NCBI RefSeq assembly: GCF_002803065.1
Contig: NZ_NNBL01000022.1
Span: 1 to 64,000, forward strand
Length of the DNA: 64,000 nucleotides
Direction of reading: 5' to 3'
Source: Streptomyces sp. CB01635
GTDB lineage: Bacteria > Actinomycetota > Actinomycetes > Streptomycetales > Streptomycetaceae
Position 1 is the first letter of the stretch; every line of letters begins with the position of its first letter. Positions 1-8,606 of this stretch are shown one piece after another. The notes below the pieces were generated by a model. That model saw only the letters and a program-made list of their open reading frames with translations. It searched no databases and was not told the origin of the DNA. The position numbers and the translations under genes are program-made.

Positions 1-2061
1 GCTTCGGCCAAGGCCTTCGGGCCGCGGGCCCGCATGGACGCCCTGCTCGCGCTGCGGCGTGCCGCCCGCGCCTGGACGCCCCTCGCGCCGCTGCTCTCGG
101 CGGCCGTCCCGGACGCCCTCGACCTGGCGGACGAGGAGATCACCGACCTCCTGGGCACCGGCGCGCGGGCCCTCGCGGCGGCGGGTGTCGACGTGCACTG
201 GCCCCGGCAGCTGGCGCGCCGGCTGAGCGCACGCGCGGTCATCGGCCCTCCGGGCGAGGGGTCCCCCGGAGGGGAGAGCCCTGACCGATTCCGGACGACC
301 ACCCCGTCGTTCCTCTCCGCGGACGCCCTCCTCGCCTTCAACTGGCGCTTCGCGCTGGGCGACCAGGAGCTGAGCCGGGAGGAGCTCGACCGGCTCGCCG
401 AGGCCAACCGGCCCGTCGTGCGGCTGCGCGACCAGTGGGTCCTCATCGACCCCGAGCAGGCCCGGCGCGCCCGCGAGCACCAGGACCGCAAGGTCACGCC
501 GATCGACGCGCTCGGCGCGGTCCTGACGGGCTCCACGGAGGTCGACGGCCGCCGCGTCGACGTCCACCCGACGGGCTGGCTGGCGGAGTTGCGGGAGCGG
601 CTCGCCGACCCGGAGGGCATGGCGCCGGTCGGACAGCCCGCCGCGCTGGCCGCCGACCTGCGCGACTACCAGCTGCGCGGCCTGAACTGGCTGGCCCGGA
701 TGACCTCCCTCGGGCTCGGCGCCTGCCTCGCCGACGACATGGGCCTCGGCAAGACGATCACGCTGATCGCCCTCCACCTGCACCGGCAGACCGCCCCGGA
801 GACCGCCGCCCCGACCCTCGTCGTCTGCCCCACGTCCCTCATGGGCAACTGGCAGCGCGAGATCGAGAGGTTCGCGCCCGGCACCCCCGTACGCCGCTTC
901 CACGGCGGGCGCCGCAGCCTGGAGGACCTCGATCCCGGTGAATTCGTGCTCACGACGTACGGCACGATGCGGCTCGACGCCGCGCAGCTCGCGGGCGTCG
1001 ACTGGGGCATGGTCGTCACCGACGAGGCGCAGCACGTCAAGAACCCGCACTCGGCGACCGCGAAGGAGCTGCGGACCATCGGTGCACGCGCGCGCGTGGC
1101 GCTCACCGGCACCCCCGTGGAGAACAACCTGTCCGAGCTGTGGGCGATCCTCGACTGGACGACCCCGGGGCTGCTCGGAAAGCTCGGCACGTTCCGCACG
1201 CGTTACGCCCGCGCGGTCGAGGAGGGCAAGGACCCCGGCGCCGCCCAGCGCCTCTCCCAACTCGTGCGCCCCTTCCTGCTCAGACGCCGCAAGTCGGACC
1301 CCGGCATCGCGCCCGAGCTTCCGCCGAAGACCGAGACCGACCGCGCCGTGTCGCTCACCACCGAACAGACCGGGCTCTACGAGGCCGTGGTGCGCGAGAC
1401 CCTCGCCGAGATCTCCGGAGCGGACGGCATCGCCCGGCGCGGGCTGATCGTCAAACTCCTCACCGAGCTCAAGCAGATCTGCAACCACCCGGCCCAGTTC
1501 CTCAAGGAGGACGCGCCGCGCATCCCCGGCCGCTCCGGCAAGCTGGAACTGCTCGACGAACTGCTCGACACGATCCTCTCGGAGGACGCGAGCGTGCTGG
1601 TCTTCACCCAGTACGTGCAGATGGGCCGCCTGATCGAGCAGCATCTGGCTGCTCGCGGCGTGGCCTCGCAGTTCCTCCACGGCGGCACGCCCATCACCGC
1701 GCGCGAGGCGATGGTGGGGCGCTTCCAGGAGGGCGAGGTGCCGGTCTTCCTGCTCTCCCTCAAGGCCGCGGGTACGGGTCTCAACCTCACCCGCGCCGAA
1801 CACGTCGTGCACTACGACCGCTGGTGGAACCCCGCGGTCGAGGCGCAGGCGACGGACCGCGCGTACCGGATCGGGCAGAACAGGCCGGTACAGGTCCACC
1901 GGCTGATCGCGGAGGGGACGATCGAGGACCGGATCGCAGACATGCTGGTACGCAAGCGGGAGCTGGCCGACGCGGTGCTCGGCTCCGGCGAGGCCGCCCT
2001 GACCGAACTGACCGATTCCGAACTGGCCGATCTGGTCGAGCTGCGAGGGGGCGCACGGTGA
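1..2061 (+). CDS. SNF2/Rad54-type DEAD/DEAH helicase, 5' truncated
   Basis: ATP-dependent DNA translocase of the SNF2 superfamily. The reading frame is already open at base 1, so the N-terminus lies outside the window and 686 residues are visible. The motor is complete: Walker A DDMGLGKT (about 245-252), Walker B DEAQ (341-344), motif III LTGTPVENN (about 368), then in the second RecA lobe AGTGLNL (about 590) and RAYRIGQ (about 620). Streptomyces homologues are usually near 950 residues with an N-terminal SNF2-associated domain, of which only the end is visible here. The TGA overlaps the GTG of the next gene by four bases (GTGA), so the two are translationally coupled. The substrate is unknown. 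The SNF2-SWIM pairing is recurrent in bacteria and suggests remodelling of DNA-protein complexes. Confidence 0.93.
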   Translation, partial: ASAKAFGPRARMDALLALRRAARAWTPLAPLLSAAVPDALDLADEEITDLLGTGARALAAAGVDVHWPRQLARRLSARAVIGPPGEGSPGGESPDRFRTTTPSFLSADALLAFNWRFALGDQELSREELDRLAEANRPVVRLRDQWVLIDPEQARRAREHQDRKVTPIDALGAVLTGSTEVDGRRVDVHPTGWLAELRERLADPEGMAPVGQPAALAADLRDYQLRGLNWLARMTSLGLGACLADDMGLGKTITLIALHLHRQTAPETAAPTLVVCPTSLMGNWQREIERFAPGTPVRRFHGGRRSLEDLDPGEFVLTTYGTMRLDAAQLAGVDWGMVVTDEAQHVKNPHSATAKELRTIGARARVALTGTPVENNLSELWAILDWTTPGLLGKLGTFRTRYARAVEEGKDPGAAQRLSQLVRPFLLRRRKSDPGIAPELPPKTETDRAVSLTTEQTGLYEAVVRETLAEISGADGIARRGLIVKLLTELKQICNHPAQFLKEDAPRIPGRSGKLELLDELLDTILSEDASVLVFTQYVQMGRLIEQHLAARGVASQFLHGGTPITAREAMVGRFQEGEVPVFLLSLKAAGTGLNLTRAEHVVHYDRWWNPAVEAQATDRAYRIGQNRPVQVHRLIAEGTIEDRIADMLVRKRELADAVLGSGEAALTELTDSELADLVELRGGAR

Positions 2062-3401
2062 CGGACCGTCACGAGTACGAGGACGACCTGTTCGACGCCG
2101 ACACCGACGGCGACAGTGACGGGGCCGACGCATCGGATGAGGAGCGTGTCTTCGCGGCGCTGGCGGCCGTCCAGGGGCGTGGCTTCGCGCAGTCGTGGTG
2201 GGGGCAGACCTGGCTCAAGGCGCTGGAGGACACGGCACTCGACCTTCAGCAGCTGAAGGCGGGGCGCGCACTGGCGCGCGGCGGGTCTGTGGGGGCCGTC
2301 TCGGTGCGGCCGGGGCGGGTCACCTCGCTCGTCGAAGACAGGGGTGGCGCCGTGTACCGCGCCGACGTGCTGCTGCAACGGCTGAGCGAGGAGGAGTGGG
2401 ACCGGTTCCTCGGGATGGCGGTCGAGCGGGCCGGGCACATCGCGGCGCTGCTCGACCGTGAGATGCCACCGCACCTGGTCGAGGACGCGGCGGCGGCCGG
2501 CGTGGAACTGCTGCCCGGTATCGGCGACTTGGAGCCGCGCTGCGGGTGTGACGCGTGGGACCACTGTGCCCACACGGCGGCGCTCTGCTACCAGCTGGCC
2601 CGTCTCCTCGACCAGGATCCGTTCGTACTGCTGCTGATGCGCGGGCGTGGCGAGCGGGTGCTGCTCGACGAACTCCAGGTGCGCAGCGTCGCGTCCGCCT
2701 CGGCCGGGTCCGTGGACGAGGAGACCGACGAGGGGCCGGTGGACGCGGACGGCGTCGACGCCACTGAGGCGTTCGCGGCCGGGAGCATACTGCCGCCACT
2801 GCCCGCCGCACCCCCGGTGCCGCCCGAGGCGGCGGTCGTGCCGTCGCTGGACACGGAGACGGAGCCGCCCGCCGGGACGGATGTGGCGGCGCTGGAGTTC
2901 CTCGGGGCGCGGGCGGCGGCGGAGGCGCGCCGGATGCTGACGGATGCGCTGGCTCCGGGGCACGAACTTCGTGCTCCGGACGATGAGTTGACGATTGATC
3001 AAGATGCTGTCCGGCTGGCTGCGGGCGCGCCCGAGGCGTGGATCGGGGCCCGGCTCGCGGATGGTTCGGGCCGGGACCGCGGGGGCCTGGCGGCGGCGGT
3101 GCTGGCGTGGGAACACGGAGGCACTGCCGCCCTGTCCGTCCTGGAGGACGAGTGGACGCCGGACGCGGAGACGGCGGCACGCGCGCGTACCGCCGTCGAA
3201 GCGGCCTGGGACGCCGGGGAGCGCCCGCCGTTGCGGGCAACCCGCAACCGGTGGACGGCCACCGGCACGGGTGCGCAGGCGCGCCTGGGCCGCGACGGCC
3301 GCTGGTGGCCGTACCGCAAGAACCACGACCGATGGCTCCCGGCGGGGCCCGCGGCCCACGACCCGGCCGCGGCACTGTCGGCTGCCGCCGGGGACGAGTG
3401 A
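2058..3401 (+). CDS. SWIM zinc-finger protein
   Basis: 447-residue protein starting at a GTG that overlaps the helicase stop. It has an acidic N-terminus rich in Asp and Glu. A SWIM zinc-finger signature follows at C162-x-C164-x5-C170-x-H172, and a C-terminal region rich in Ala and Arg after it. SWIM domains bind nucleic acid or protein, and in bacteria this family is typically encoded next to an SNF2 helicase, as here. The coupling implies equimolar production and probably a complex. A long linker rich in Pro, Ala and Glu (about 230-290) separates the zinc finger from the C-terminal domain. Its exact function is not known. The last codons are partly repeated downstream (see the repeat entry). 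Confidence 0.85.
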   Translation: MTDRHEYEDDLFDADTDGDSDGADASDEERVFAALAAVQGRGFAQSWWGQTWLKALEDTALDLQQLKAGRALARGGSVGAVSVRPGRVTSLVEDRGGAVYRADVLLQRLSEEEWDRFLGMAVERAGHIAALLDREMPPHLVEDAAAAGVELLPGIGDLEPRCGCDAWDHCAHTAALCYQLARLLDQDPFVLLLMRGRGERVLLDELQVRSVASASAGSVDEETDEGPVDADGVDATEAFAAGSILPPLPAAPPVPPEAAVVPSLDTETEPPAGTDVAALEFLGARAAAEARRMLTDALAPGHELRAPDDELTIDQDAVRLAAGAPEAWIGARLADGSGRDRGGLAAAVLAWEHGGTAALSVLEDEWTPDAETAARARTAVEAAWDAGERPPLRATRNRWTATGTGAQARLGRDGRWWPYRKNHDRWLPAGPAAHDPAAALSAAAGDE

Positions 3402-3637
3402 CGGCCGGCCGGGGCGGGCGCACACGTGCACCTGCCCCGGCCGGCCATCCGTACAGACAAGGACAAAGGACGGCATGTCGAGGGTGGGCGCTCACCTGCG
3501 CCCACCCCCGCCGGCCATCCCGTCCGGCGAACACCTGCCGGCCGCAGGCCCCCGTGGGGCCCGCGCCACACGACCCGGCCACCGCGCTCTCGGCCGCCGT
3601 CACGGACGAGTGGCCTCCGGCCGGGGTGGGCACACAG
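3342..3637 (+). repeat. Imperfect direct repeat of the SWIM gene 3' end
   Basis: Bases 3342-3425, covering the last codons of the SWIM gene and its downstream flank, are repeated imperfectly at 3554-3637 (offset 212, roughly 80% identical by eye). The first copy encodes an ending GPAAHDPAAALSAAAGDE followed by TGA. The second copy can be read as GPAPHDPATALSAAVTDEW, where the TGA has become TGG. The gene-free stretch 3402-3738 therefore contains a terminator hairpin, a second smaller hairpin (arms GGTGGGCGC and GCGCCCACC near 3484-3507), the degenerate copy, and then the regulatory region of the glycosidase. Confidence 0.7.
3403..3446 (+). terminator. Hairpin terminator after the helicase-SWIM operon
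   Basis: A perfect 13-bp stem starts two bases after the SWIM stop codon: GGCCGGCCGGGGC at 3403-3415 pairs with 3434-3446. The loop contains a small GTGCAC palindrome. There is no U tract, which is common for Streptomyces terminators. Confidence 0.7.
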
Positions 3638-3642
3638 CGCCC

Positions 3643-3654
3643 GCAAGCGCTTGC
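3643..3654. promoter_or_regulatory. LacI-type palindrome GCAAGCGCTTGC
   Basis: Perfect 12-bp palindrome with the central CG typical of operators bound by LacI/GalR-family sugar regulators. It lies 85 bases upstream of the alpha-N-acetylglucosaminidase start and upstream of a candidate -10 (TAAGAT, 3689-3694). No LacI-family gene is present in the window, so the regulator would act in trans. Confidence 0.45.
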
Positions 3655-3704
3655 CCCCGCTCCCTACCGAACCCACCCCCGCCCTCCGTAAGATCCCCGG
3701 CGCA

Positions 3705-3720
3705 AGTGGTCCAGTCCACT
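3705..3720. promoter_or_regulatory. DasR-responsive element (dre)-like site
   Basis: AGTGGTCCAGTCCACT matches 14 of 16 positions of the recalled Streptomyces dre consensus (A, G or C, TGGTCTAGACCA, G or C, T). DasR is the GntR/HutC-family repressor of N-acetylglucosamine uptake and chitin metabolism and is released by aminosugar phosphates. The site begins 10 bases after a TAAGAT -10-like hexamer and ends 18 bases before the start codon of a GlcNAc-releasing enzyme, which is where a repressor should sit. The motif match is direct; DasR binding is inferred. Confidence 0.7.
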
Positions 3721-3738
3721 CACGCGCTTGGAGTGTTC

Positions 3739-5928
3739 ATGAACATCGGTCGCCGTACCGTGCTCACCGCCCTCGGCTCCGCCGCCGCGCTCACCGCGTC
3801 CGCCTCCTGTGCCTCCGCCGAGAGCCGTACGGCCTCCCGTACCCCGGCCGCCGACGCCCTGGCCCGGCTGCTGCCGCGCCACCACGACCAGGTCACCTTC
3901 CGCGCCGCCTCCCACACCGCCGACACCGGCGACGCGTTCAGAGTGTCGGGGTCCAGCGGCCGCATACTCGTCGAAGGCAGCACGCCCGCCGTGCAGTTGA
4001 CCGGCTTCCACCACTACCTCCGTCACCACGCCCACGCGCACTTCTCGTGGAGCGGCGAGCAGACCGAGTCCCTGCCGACGCGACTGCCCGGTCTCGCCAC
4101 ACCCCTGTCGCGCGCCGCGAACGTCGCCCACCGGTTCGCCTTCAACGACACCAACGACGGCTACACAGGCCCGTATCACGGCTGGGACTACTGGGAGCGC
4201 GAGCTCGACGTCCTCGCACTGCACGGCTTCAACGAGGTCCTCGTGTACCTCGGCGCCGACACCGTCTACCACCGCACATTCCAGGAATTCGGTTACGACG
4301 ACGCCGAGATGCGCGGGTGGATCACGGGCCCGGCCCATCAGCCGTGGTGGCTGCTCCAGAACATGTCCGGCTTCGGCGGCCCCGTGTCGCGGCACCTCCT
4401 CGACCGGCGCGCGGCGCTCGCCCGCAGAGTCGTCCGCCGGATCCGCGAGCTCGGCATGACCCCGGTGTTCCCCGGCTACTTCGGCACCGTCCCGCCCGGC
4501 TTCGCCGACCGGAACCCGGGCGCGCACATCGTCCCCCAGGGCGATTGGGTCGGCTTCACGCGCCCCGACTGGCTCGACCCCCGCGACCCGCACTTCGCCA
4601 GGATCGCCGAGAGGTTCTACCGCGTGCAGAGCGAACTGCTCGGCGACACCACCATGTACAAACTCGACCTGCTGCACGAGGGCGGCAAGCCGGGTGACGT
4701 GCCGGTCGGCGAGGCCGCGAAGGCGGTCGAGAAGGCGCTGCGCACCGCCCACCCCGGCGCGATCTGGAACGTCCTCGGCTGGCAGACCAACCCGCGCCGC
4801 GACATCCTCGACGCCGTCGACCGCTCGAAGATGTTCATCGTCGACGGCCTCTCCGACCGCTTCCCCTCGGTGACCGACCGCGACAAGGACTGGGCGGGCA
4901 CGCCCTACGCGTTCGGCTCGATATGGAACTTCGGCGGCCACACGACGATGGGCGCCAACACCCCTGACTGGGCTTCTCTGTACGAGAGTTGGCGCACCAG
5001 GGAGAACAGCGCCCTGGACGGCATCGCGCTCATGCCCGAGGGCGCCGACAACAATCCGGCCGCGTTCGCCCTCTTCAGCGACCTGCCGTGGACGGACGGA
5101 CCCGTCGAGCTGAAGAGCTGGTTCGAGCAGTGGCCGGCGCAGCGCTACGGCGGCCACGACGCGCACGCGGTGGCCGCCTGGGACGTCCTGCGCCGCACCT
5201 CGTACGGCACCACGCGCGCCGACAGCTGGAGCGAGGGCCACGACGGCCTGTTCGGCGCCCGGCCCGGCCTGGACGTGTCCAGCGGCGCGTCCTGGTCGCC
5301 GGGCGCGCTTCGATACGACCCCGAGGAGTTCGCGCGGGCCCTGCCCGAACTGCTCGCGGTGGCACCGGGCTTGCGCCGCAGCTCCGCGTACGCCTTCGAC
5401 CTGATGGACGTCACCCGGCAGACGGTCTCGCACCGCAGCCGCATCCTGCTGCCGCGGATCAAGACCGCGTACGACGCCGAGGACCGCGCGGCGTTCGAGG
5501 AGTTGACGAGTGAGTGGTTCACCTGGCTCGCGCTGCTGGAGGAGACCGTCGCCACGCAGCCGCGCCATCTGCTCGGGCGCTGGATCGCCGACGCTCGCGC
5601 CTGGGGCGCCGACGAGGAGGAGCGGGACCGTCTCGAGTACGACGCCGTGTCCCTGGTGACGGTGTGGGGTCCGCGTTCGGGTGCCGACGACGGCGGGCTG
5701 CACGACTACGCGAACCGTGAGTGGGCCGGGCTCATCGGCGGCCTCTACACGCTGCGCTGGCGGACCTACTTCGACGGGCTCGCGGCCGCCCTCGCCGACG
5801 GCACCGCCCCTCGACAGGTCGACTGGTACGCCCTGGAGGACGGCTGGGTCCGCGACCACCCGGCGTACACCGCGCGGCCCTCCGGCGACATCGTCCGCAT
5901 CGCCCGCAAGGTCGCCGCCCGGCTCTGA
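3739..5928 (+). CDS. Tat-exported alpha-N-acetylglucosaminidase (GH89)
   Basis: 729-residue NAGLU-family glycosidase that removes terminal alpha-linked N-acetylglucosamine. The N-terminus carries a twin-arginine signal (MNIGRRTVLTALG) followed by a hydrophobic Ala-rich stretch and a Cys near residue 29, so it is exported and could be lipidated. The three NAGLU parts follow: a small N-terminal domain, a TIM barrel (from about residue 130) and a helical C-terminal domain. The acid/base Glu is E314 in LLHEGG and the nucleophile is E434 in LMPEGADNN, aligning with human E316 and E446. The start is the ATG after the dre-like site. The upstream operators suggest induction by GlcNAc. The gene is single, ending against a convergent neighbour. 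Confidence 0.92.
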   Translation: MNIGRRTVLTALGSAAALTASASCASAESRTASRTPAADALARLLPRHHDQVTFRAASHTADTGDAFRVSGSSGRILVEGSTPAVQLTGFHHYLRHHAHAHFSWSGEQTESLPTRLPGLATPLSRAANVAHRFAFNDTNDGYTGPYHGWDYWERELDVLALHGFNEVLVYLGADTVYHRTFQEFGYDDAEMRGWITGPAHQPWWLLQNMSGFGGPVSRHLLDRRAALARRVVRRIRELGMTPVFPGYFGTVPPGFADRNPGAHIVPQGDWVGFTRPDWLDPRDPHFARIAERFYRVQSELLGDTTMYKLDLLHEGGKPGDVPVGEAAKAVEKALRTAHPGAIWNVLGWQTNPRRDILDAVDRSKMFIVDGLSDRFPSVTDRDKDWAGTPYAFGSIWNFGGHTTMGANTPDWASLYESWRTRENSALDGIALMPEGADNNPAAFALFSDLPWTDGPVELKSWFEQWPAQRYGGHDAHAVAAWDVLRRTSYGTTRADSWSEGHDGLFGARPGLDVSSGASWSPGALRYDPEEFARALPELLAVAPGLRRSSAYAFDLMDVTRQTVSHRSRILLPRIKTAYDAEDRAAFEELTSEWFTWLALLEETVATQPRHLLGRWIADARAWGADEEERDRLEYDAVSLVTVWGPRSGADDGGLHDYANREWAGLIGGLYTLRWRTYFDGLAAALADGTAPRQVDWYALEDGWVRDHPAYTARPSGDIVRIARKVAARL

Positions 5929-5951
5929 ACCACTGCGACACGGCCACTGAA

Positions 5952-5984
5952 GCCGGTGCCCCGCGCCGCGCGAGGGGCACCGGC
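5952..5984. terminator. Bidirectional hairpin between convergent genes
   Basis: An 11-bp perfect stem, GCCGGTGCCCC (5952-5962) with GGGGCACCGGC (5974-5984), lies between the glycosidase stop and the end of the acyl-CoA dehydrogenase gene. It can serve both strands. Confidence 0.7.
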
Positions 5985-5992
5985 CGACTCGG

Positions 5993-7222
5993 CTAGCGGA
6001 CCGGCAGGCCCGAGAGCGTGCGGGCGATCACCAGGCGCTGGATCTCACTGGTGCCCTCGAAGATCGTGTAGATCGCGGCGTCGCGGTGCATGCGCTCGAC
6101 GGGGTACTCGCGGGTGAAGCCGTTGCCGCCGAGGATCTGAATGGCCTGGCCGGTGACCTTCTTGGCGGTCTCGCTCGCGAAGAGCTTCGACATGGAGCCC
6201 TCGGCCGACTCGAACTTCTTGCCCGTGCTCGCCATCCAGGAGGCGCGCCACACCAGGAGTCGCGCCGCGTCGATCTGCGTGCGCATGTCGGCGAGCTGGA
6301 AGGCGACGCCCTGGTTGTCGATGATCGGGCGGCCGAACTGTGTACGCGTCTTGGCGTACTCCAGGGCCTCCTCGTAGGCGGCGCGGGCCGTGCCCACCGC
6401 CATCGCGCCGACGGCGGGGCGGGACGCCTCGAACGTGGCCATGGCGGCATTCTTCACGCGCTCGCCGCCACCGGCCTTGGCGCGCTCACGAGCGCGCGCC
6501 ATGCGCTCGTCGAGCTTGTCCTTGCCTCCGAGCAGGCAGGAGCCGGGGACGCGTACGTCCTCGAGGACGACCTCGGCGGTGTGCGAGGCGCGGATGCCGT
6601 GCTTCTTGAACTTCTGGCCCTGGGACAGGCCAGGCGTGTTCGGCGGGACGATGAAGGAGGCGTGGCCCTTGGAGCCGAGCTCGGGGTCGACGACGGCGAC
6701 GACGACGTGGACGTTGGCGATGCCGCCGTTGGTCGCCCAGGTCTTGGTGCCGTTGAGGACCCACTCGTCCTTGGCCGCGTCGTAGACGGCGCGGGTGCGC
6801 ATGGAGGCGACGTCGGATCCGGCGTCCGGCTCGGACGAGCAGAAGGCGGCGACCTTGACATCGTTGGCGTCGCCGTACATCTGGGGGATCCAGGTGCCGA
6901 TCTGCTCCTCGGTGCCGTTGGCGAGGACGCCGACCGCGGCGAGCCCGGTGCCGACGATCGACAGGGCTATGCCCGCGTCGCCCCAGAACAGCTCCTCCAT
7001 GGCCATCGGGATGCCGAGACCCGTCGGGTCGAAGAACTGCTGCGCATAGAAGTCCAGGGAGTAGATTCCGATCTTGGCGGCTTCCTGGATGACCGGCCAC
7101 GGCGTCTCTTCGCGCTCGTCCCACTCGGCGGCCGCGGGACGGATCACATCGGCGGCGAACCCGTGGAGCCAGTCCCTGACTTCCTTCTGCTCGTCGTTCA
7201 GATCCATCGTGAACTCGGCCAT
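5993..7222 (-). CDS. Acyl-CoA dehydrogenase
   Basis: 409-residue FAD-dependent acyl-CoA dehydrogenase, which introduces the alpha,beta double bond in beta-oxidation or related acyl-CoA breakdown. All three family domains are visible: an N-terminal helical domain (from MAEFTMDLNDEQKEVRDWL), a middle beta domain with the conserved SEPDAGSD motif (about 125-135), and the C-terminal helical domain. The catalytic Glu is in FEGTSEIQ near the C-terminus, and GGNGFTREYPVERM is the FAD-contacting segment. Length is normal for the family. It is transcribed divergently from a TetR regulator across a promoter with two palindromes, the usual arrangement for a repressor and its target. The acyl chain preference cannot be read from the sequence. 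Confidence 0.93.
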   Translation of the reverse strand: MAEFTMDLNDEQKEVRDWLHGFAADVIRPAAAEWDEREETPWPVIQEAAKIGIYSLDFYAQQFFDPTGLGIPMAMEELFWGDAGIALSIVGTGLAAVGVLANGTEEQIGTWIPQMYGDANDVKVAAFCSSEPDAGSDVASMRTRAVYDAAKDEWVLNGTKTWATNGGIANVHVVVAVVDPELGSKGHASFIVPPNTPGLSQGQKFKKHGIRASHTAEVVLEDVRVPGSCLLGGKDKLDERMARARERAKAGGGERVKNAAMATFEASRPAVGAMAVGTARAAYEEALEYAKTRTQFGRPIIDNQGVAFQLADMRTQIDAARLLVWRASWMASTGKKFESAEGSMSKLFASETAKKVTGQAIQILGGNGFTREYPVERMHRDAAIYTIFEGTSEIQRLVIARTLSGLPVR

Positions 7223-7252
7223 GTCCCCTCCAGCACTGCGTACACTTCACAC

Positions 7253-7289
7253 GTTACTTGCGGTAACGGCAGTCTGTTACTCGCCAGTA
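7253..7289. promoter_or_regulatory. Paired TetR operators in the divergent promoter
   Basis: Two related palindromes lie between the acyl-CoA dehydrogenase and the TetR gene: GTTAC-ttgcg-GTAAC at 7253-7267, and TACT-cgcc-AGTA at 7278-7289 (read as TTACT...AGTA it resembles the first). Their similarity and position suggest cooperative binding of the TetR protein to both, repressing both genes until an acyl-CoA or similar ligand is present. The palindromes are seen; the binding is inferred. Confidence 0.6.
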
Positions 7290-7386
7290 GCCCCTGTCAA
7301 CTCCCGGCAGCCCGTTCGATGCCCCGAGGCCGTCGAGTGTTACGTTTCGCGTGCGTCAGGCCATCGCACGGGCGGGGAGAAACCTC

Positions 7387-8043
7387 ATGGAGACCACACA
7401 GCGGACGGAACAGCAGACGTCTGCCGAGCGCCGGCGGCGAGAGCTGCTGGAGGCCGCGGACCGCGTGGTGCTCCGCGACGGGCCCGGTGCGTCCATGAAC
7501 GCCATCGCGGCCGAGGCGGGCATCACCAAGCCGATCCTCTACCGGCACTTCGGCGACAAGGGCGGCCTCTACGCCGCGCTCGCCAAGCGCCACACCGACG
7601 CGCTCCTCGCCTCGCTGCGGGCCGCGCTCGACGCCCCGGCCGAGCGCCGTGAGCGGGTCGAGTCGACGCTCGACACCTATCTCGCGGCGATCGAGGCACG
7701 GCCTCAGGTGTACCGCTTTCTCATGCACCCCTCGGAGAGCGTGTCCGAGAGTGCAGCACCGGGCGAGCAGGGCTTCTACGTCGGCATGCACTCCGCTCCC
7801 CTGCTGCGCCGCATGGGCGAGGAGCTCGCCGAGGTCATCGAGGAACGCATCGATCTCGGCCCCGGCAGCCAGCAGCTCGCGCGCGTCTGGGGCCACGGAA
7901 TCGTCGGCATGATGCACGCCGCGGGTGACTGGTGGCTCGGCGAAAGGCCCTGCTCGCGAAGCGAGTTGGTGCGCAGCCTCGCCGACCTGCTGTGGGGCAG
8001 GCTCGCCGCGGCTGGCGACAAGGTGGGCGGGCCGGGCTTCTGA
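7387..8043 (+). CDS. TetR-family transcriptional regulator
   Basis: 218-residue TetR protein. The N-terminal helix-turn-helix spans about residues 20-65, with the diagnostic segment ITKPILYRHFGDKGGLYAA. The remaining helical domain would hold the ligand pocket. A GTG exists 12 codons earlier, but the ATG at 7387 follows a clear GGGGAGAA ribosome binding site and gives a normal length. It is divergent from acyl-CoA dehydrogenase with two shared palindromes between them, so it is probably an autoregulated repressor of fatty-acyl degradation. Confidence 0.88.
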   Translation: METTQRTEQQTSAERRRRELLEAADRVVLRDGPGASMNAIAAEAGITKPILYRHFGDKGGLYAALAKRHTDALLASLRAALDAPAERRERVESTLDTYLAAIEARPQVYRFLMHPSESVSESAAPGEQGFYVGMHSAPLLRRMGEELAEVIEERIDLGPGSQQLARVWGHGIVGMMHAAGDWWLGERPCSRSELVRSLADLLWGRLAAAGDKVGGPGF

Positions 8044-8054
8044 CCCAAGGGGCC

Positions 8055-8606
8055 TCAGGACGCTGCGCCGGTCGCCCAGGGGGCCCGCGCCGCCTGGCGC
8101 AGCACCCTGCGGCGGCGCCACCCCGTGACGTGGTCCGTGTAGACCCGCCCGTCCAGGTGGTCGCACTCGTGCTGGAGGCAGCGGGCGAACCAGCCCGTGC
8201 CGTGCACGACCAGAGGTTCGCCCCGCAGGTCCACGCCCTCGACGCGGGCATGGTCGAAGCGGGGCGTGCCCGCCTCCAGGCCCGGCAGTGACAGACAGCC
8301 CTCCGGGCCGCGCACGACCACCCCGTCCGCGTCGACGAGGCGCGGGTTCACGATGTGCCCGAGGTGACGGACGTCCTCGTCGTCGGGGCAGTCGTACACG
8401 AACACCCGCGCGGACTCGCCGATCTGATTCGCCGCGAGGCCCACGCCCTGGGCGGCGTACATCGTCGCGAACAGGTCCTCCACTAGGCGGCCGAGCGAGG
8501 GCCCGAAATCTGTCACCTCCTCGCAGGGCGTGTGCAGCACGGGATCACCGAGCAGGGTCAGGGGTCGTACGCGCCCGGAGGCGCCCGGGATCGAGCCGTG
8601 TCGCAT
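8055..8606 (-). CDS. def: Peptide deformylase
   Basis: 183-residue metalloenzyme that removes the formyl group from the initiator methionine of nascent proteins. All three signature motifs are intact: GVGLAANQ (54-61), EGCLSLP (102-108, metal ligand C104) and HECDH (146-150, two His ligands and catalytic Glu). The frame stays open upstream for 42 more codons, but the family begins near this ATG. No good Shine-Dalgarno precedes it, so translation may be leaderless. The C-terminus ends in an Arg/Ala-rich tail. Streptomyces usually carries several deformylases, so this may be one of a set. It is divergent from murT. Confidence 0.93.
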   Translation of the reverse strand: MRHGSIPGASGRVRPLTLLGDPVLHTPCEEVTDFGPSLGRLVEDLFATMYAAQGVGLAANQIGESARVFVYDCPDDEDVRHLGHIVNPRLVDADGVVVRGPEGCLSLPGLEAGTPRFDHARVEGVDLRGEPLVVHGTGWFARCLQHECDHLDGRVYTDHVTGWRRRRVLRQAARAPWATGAAS

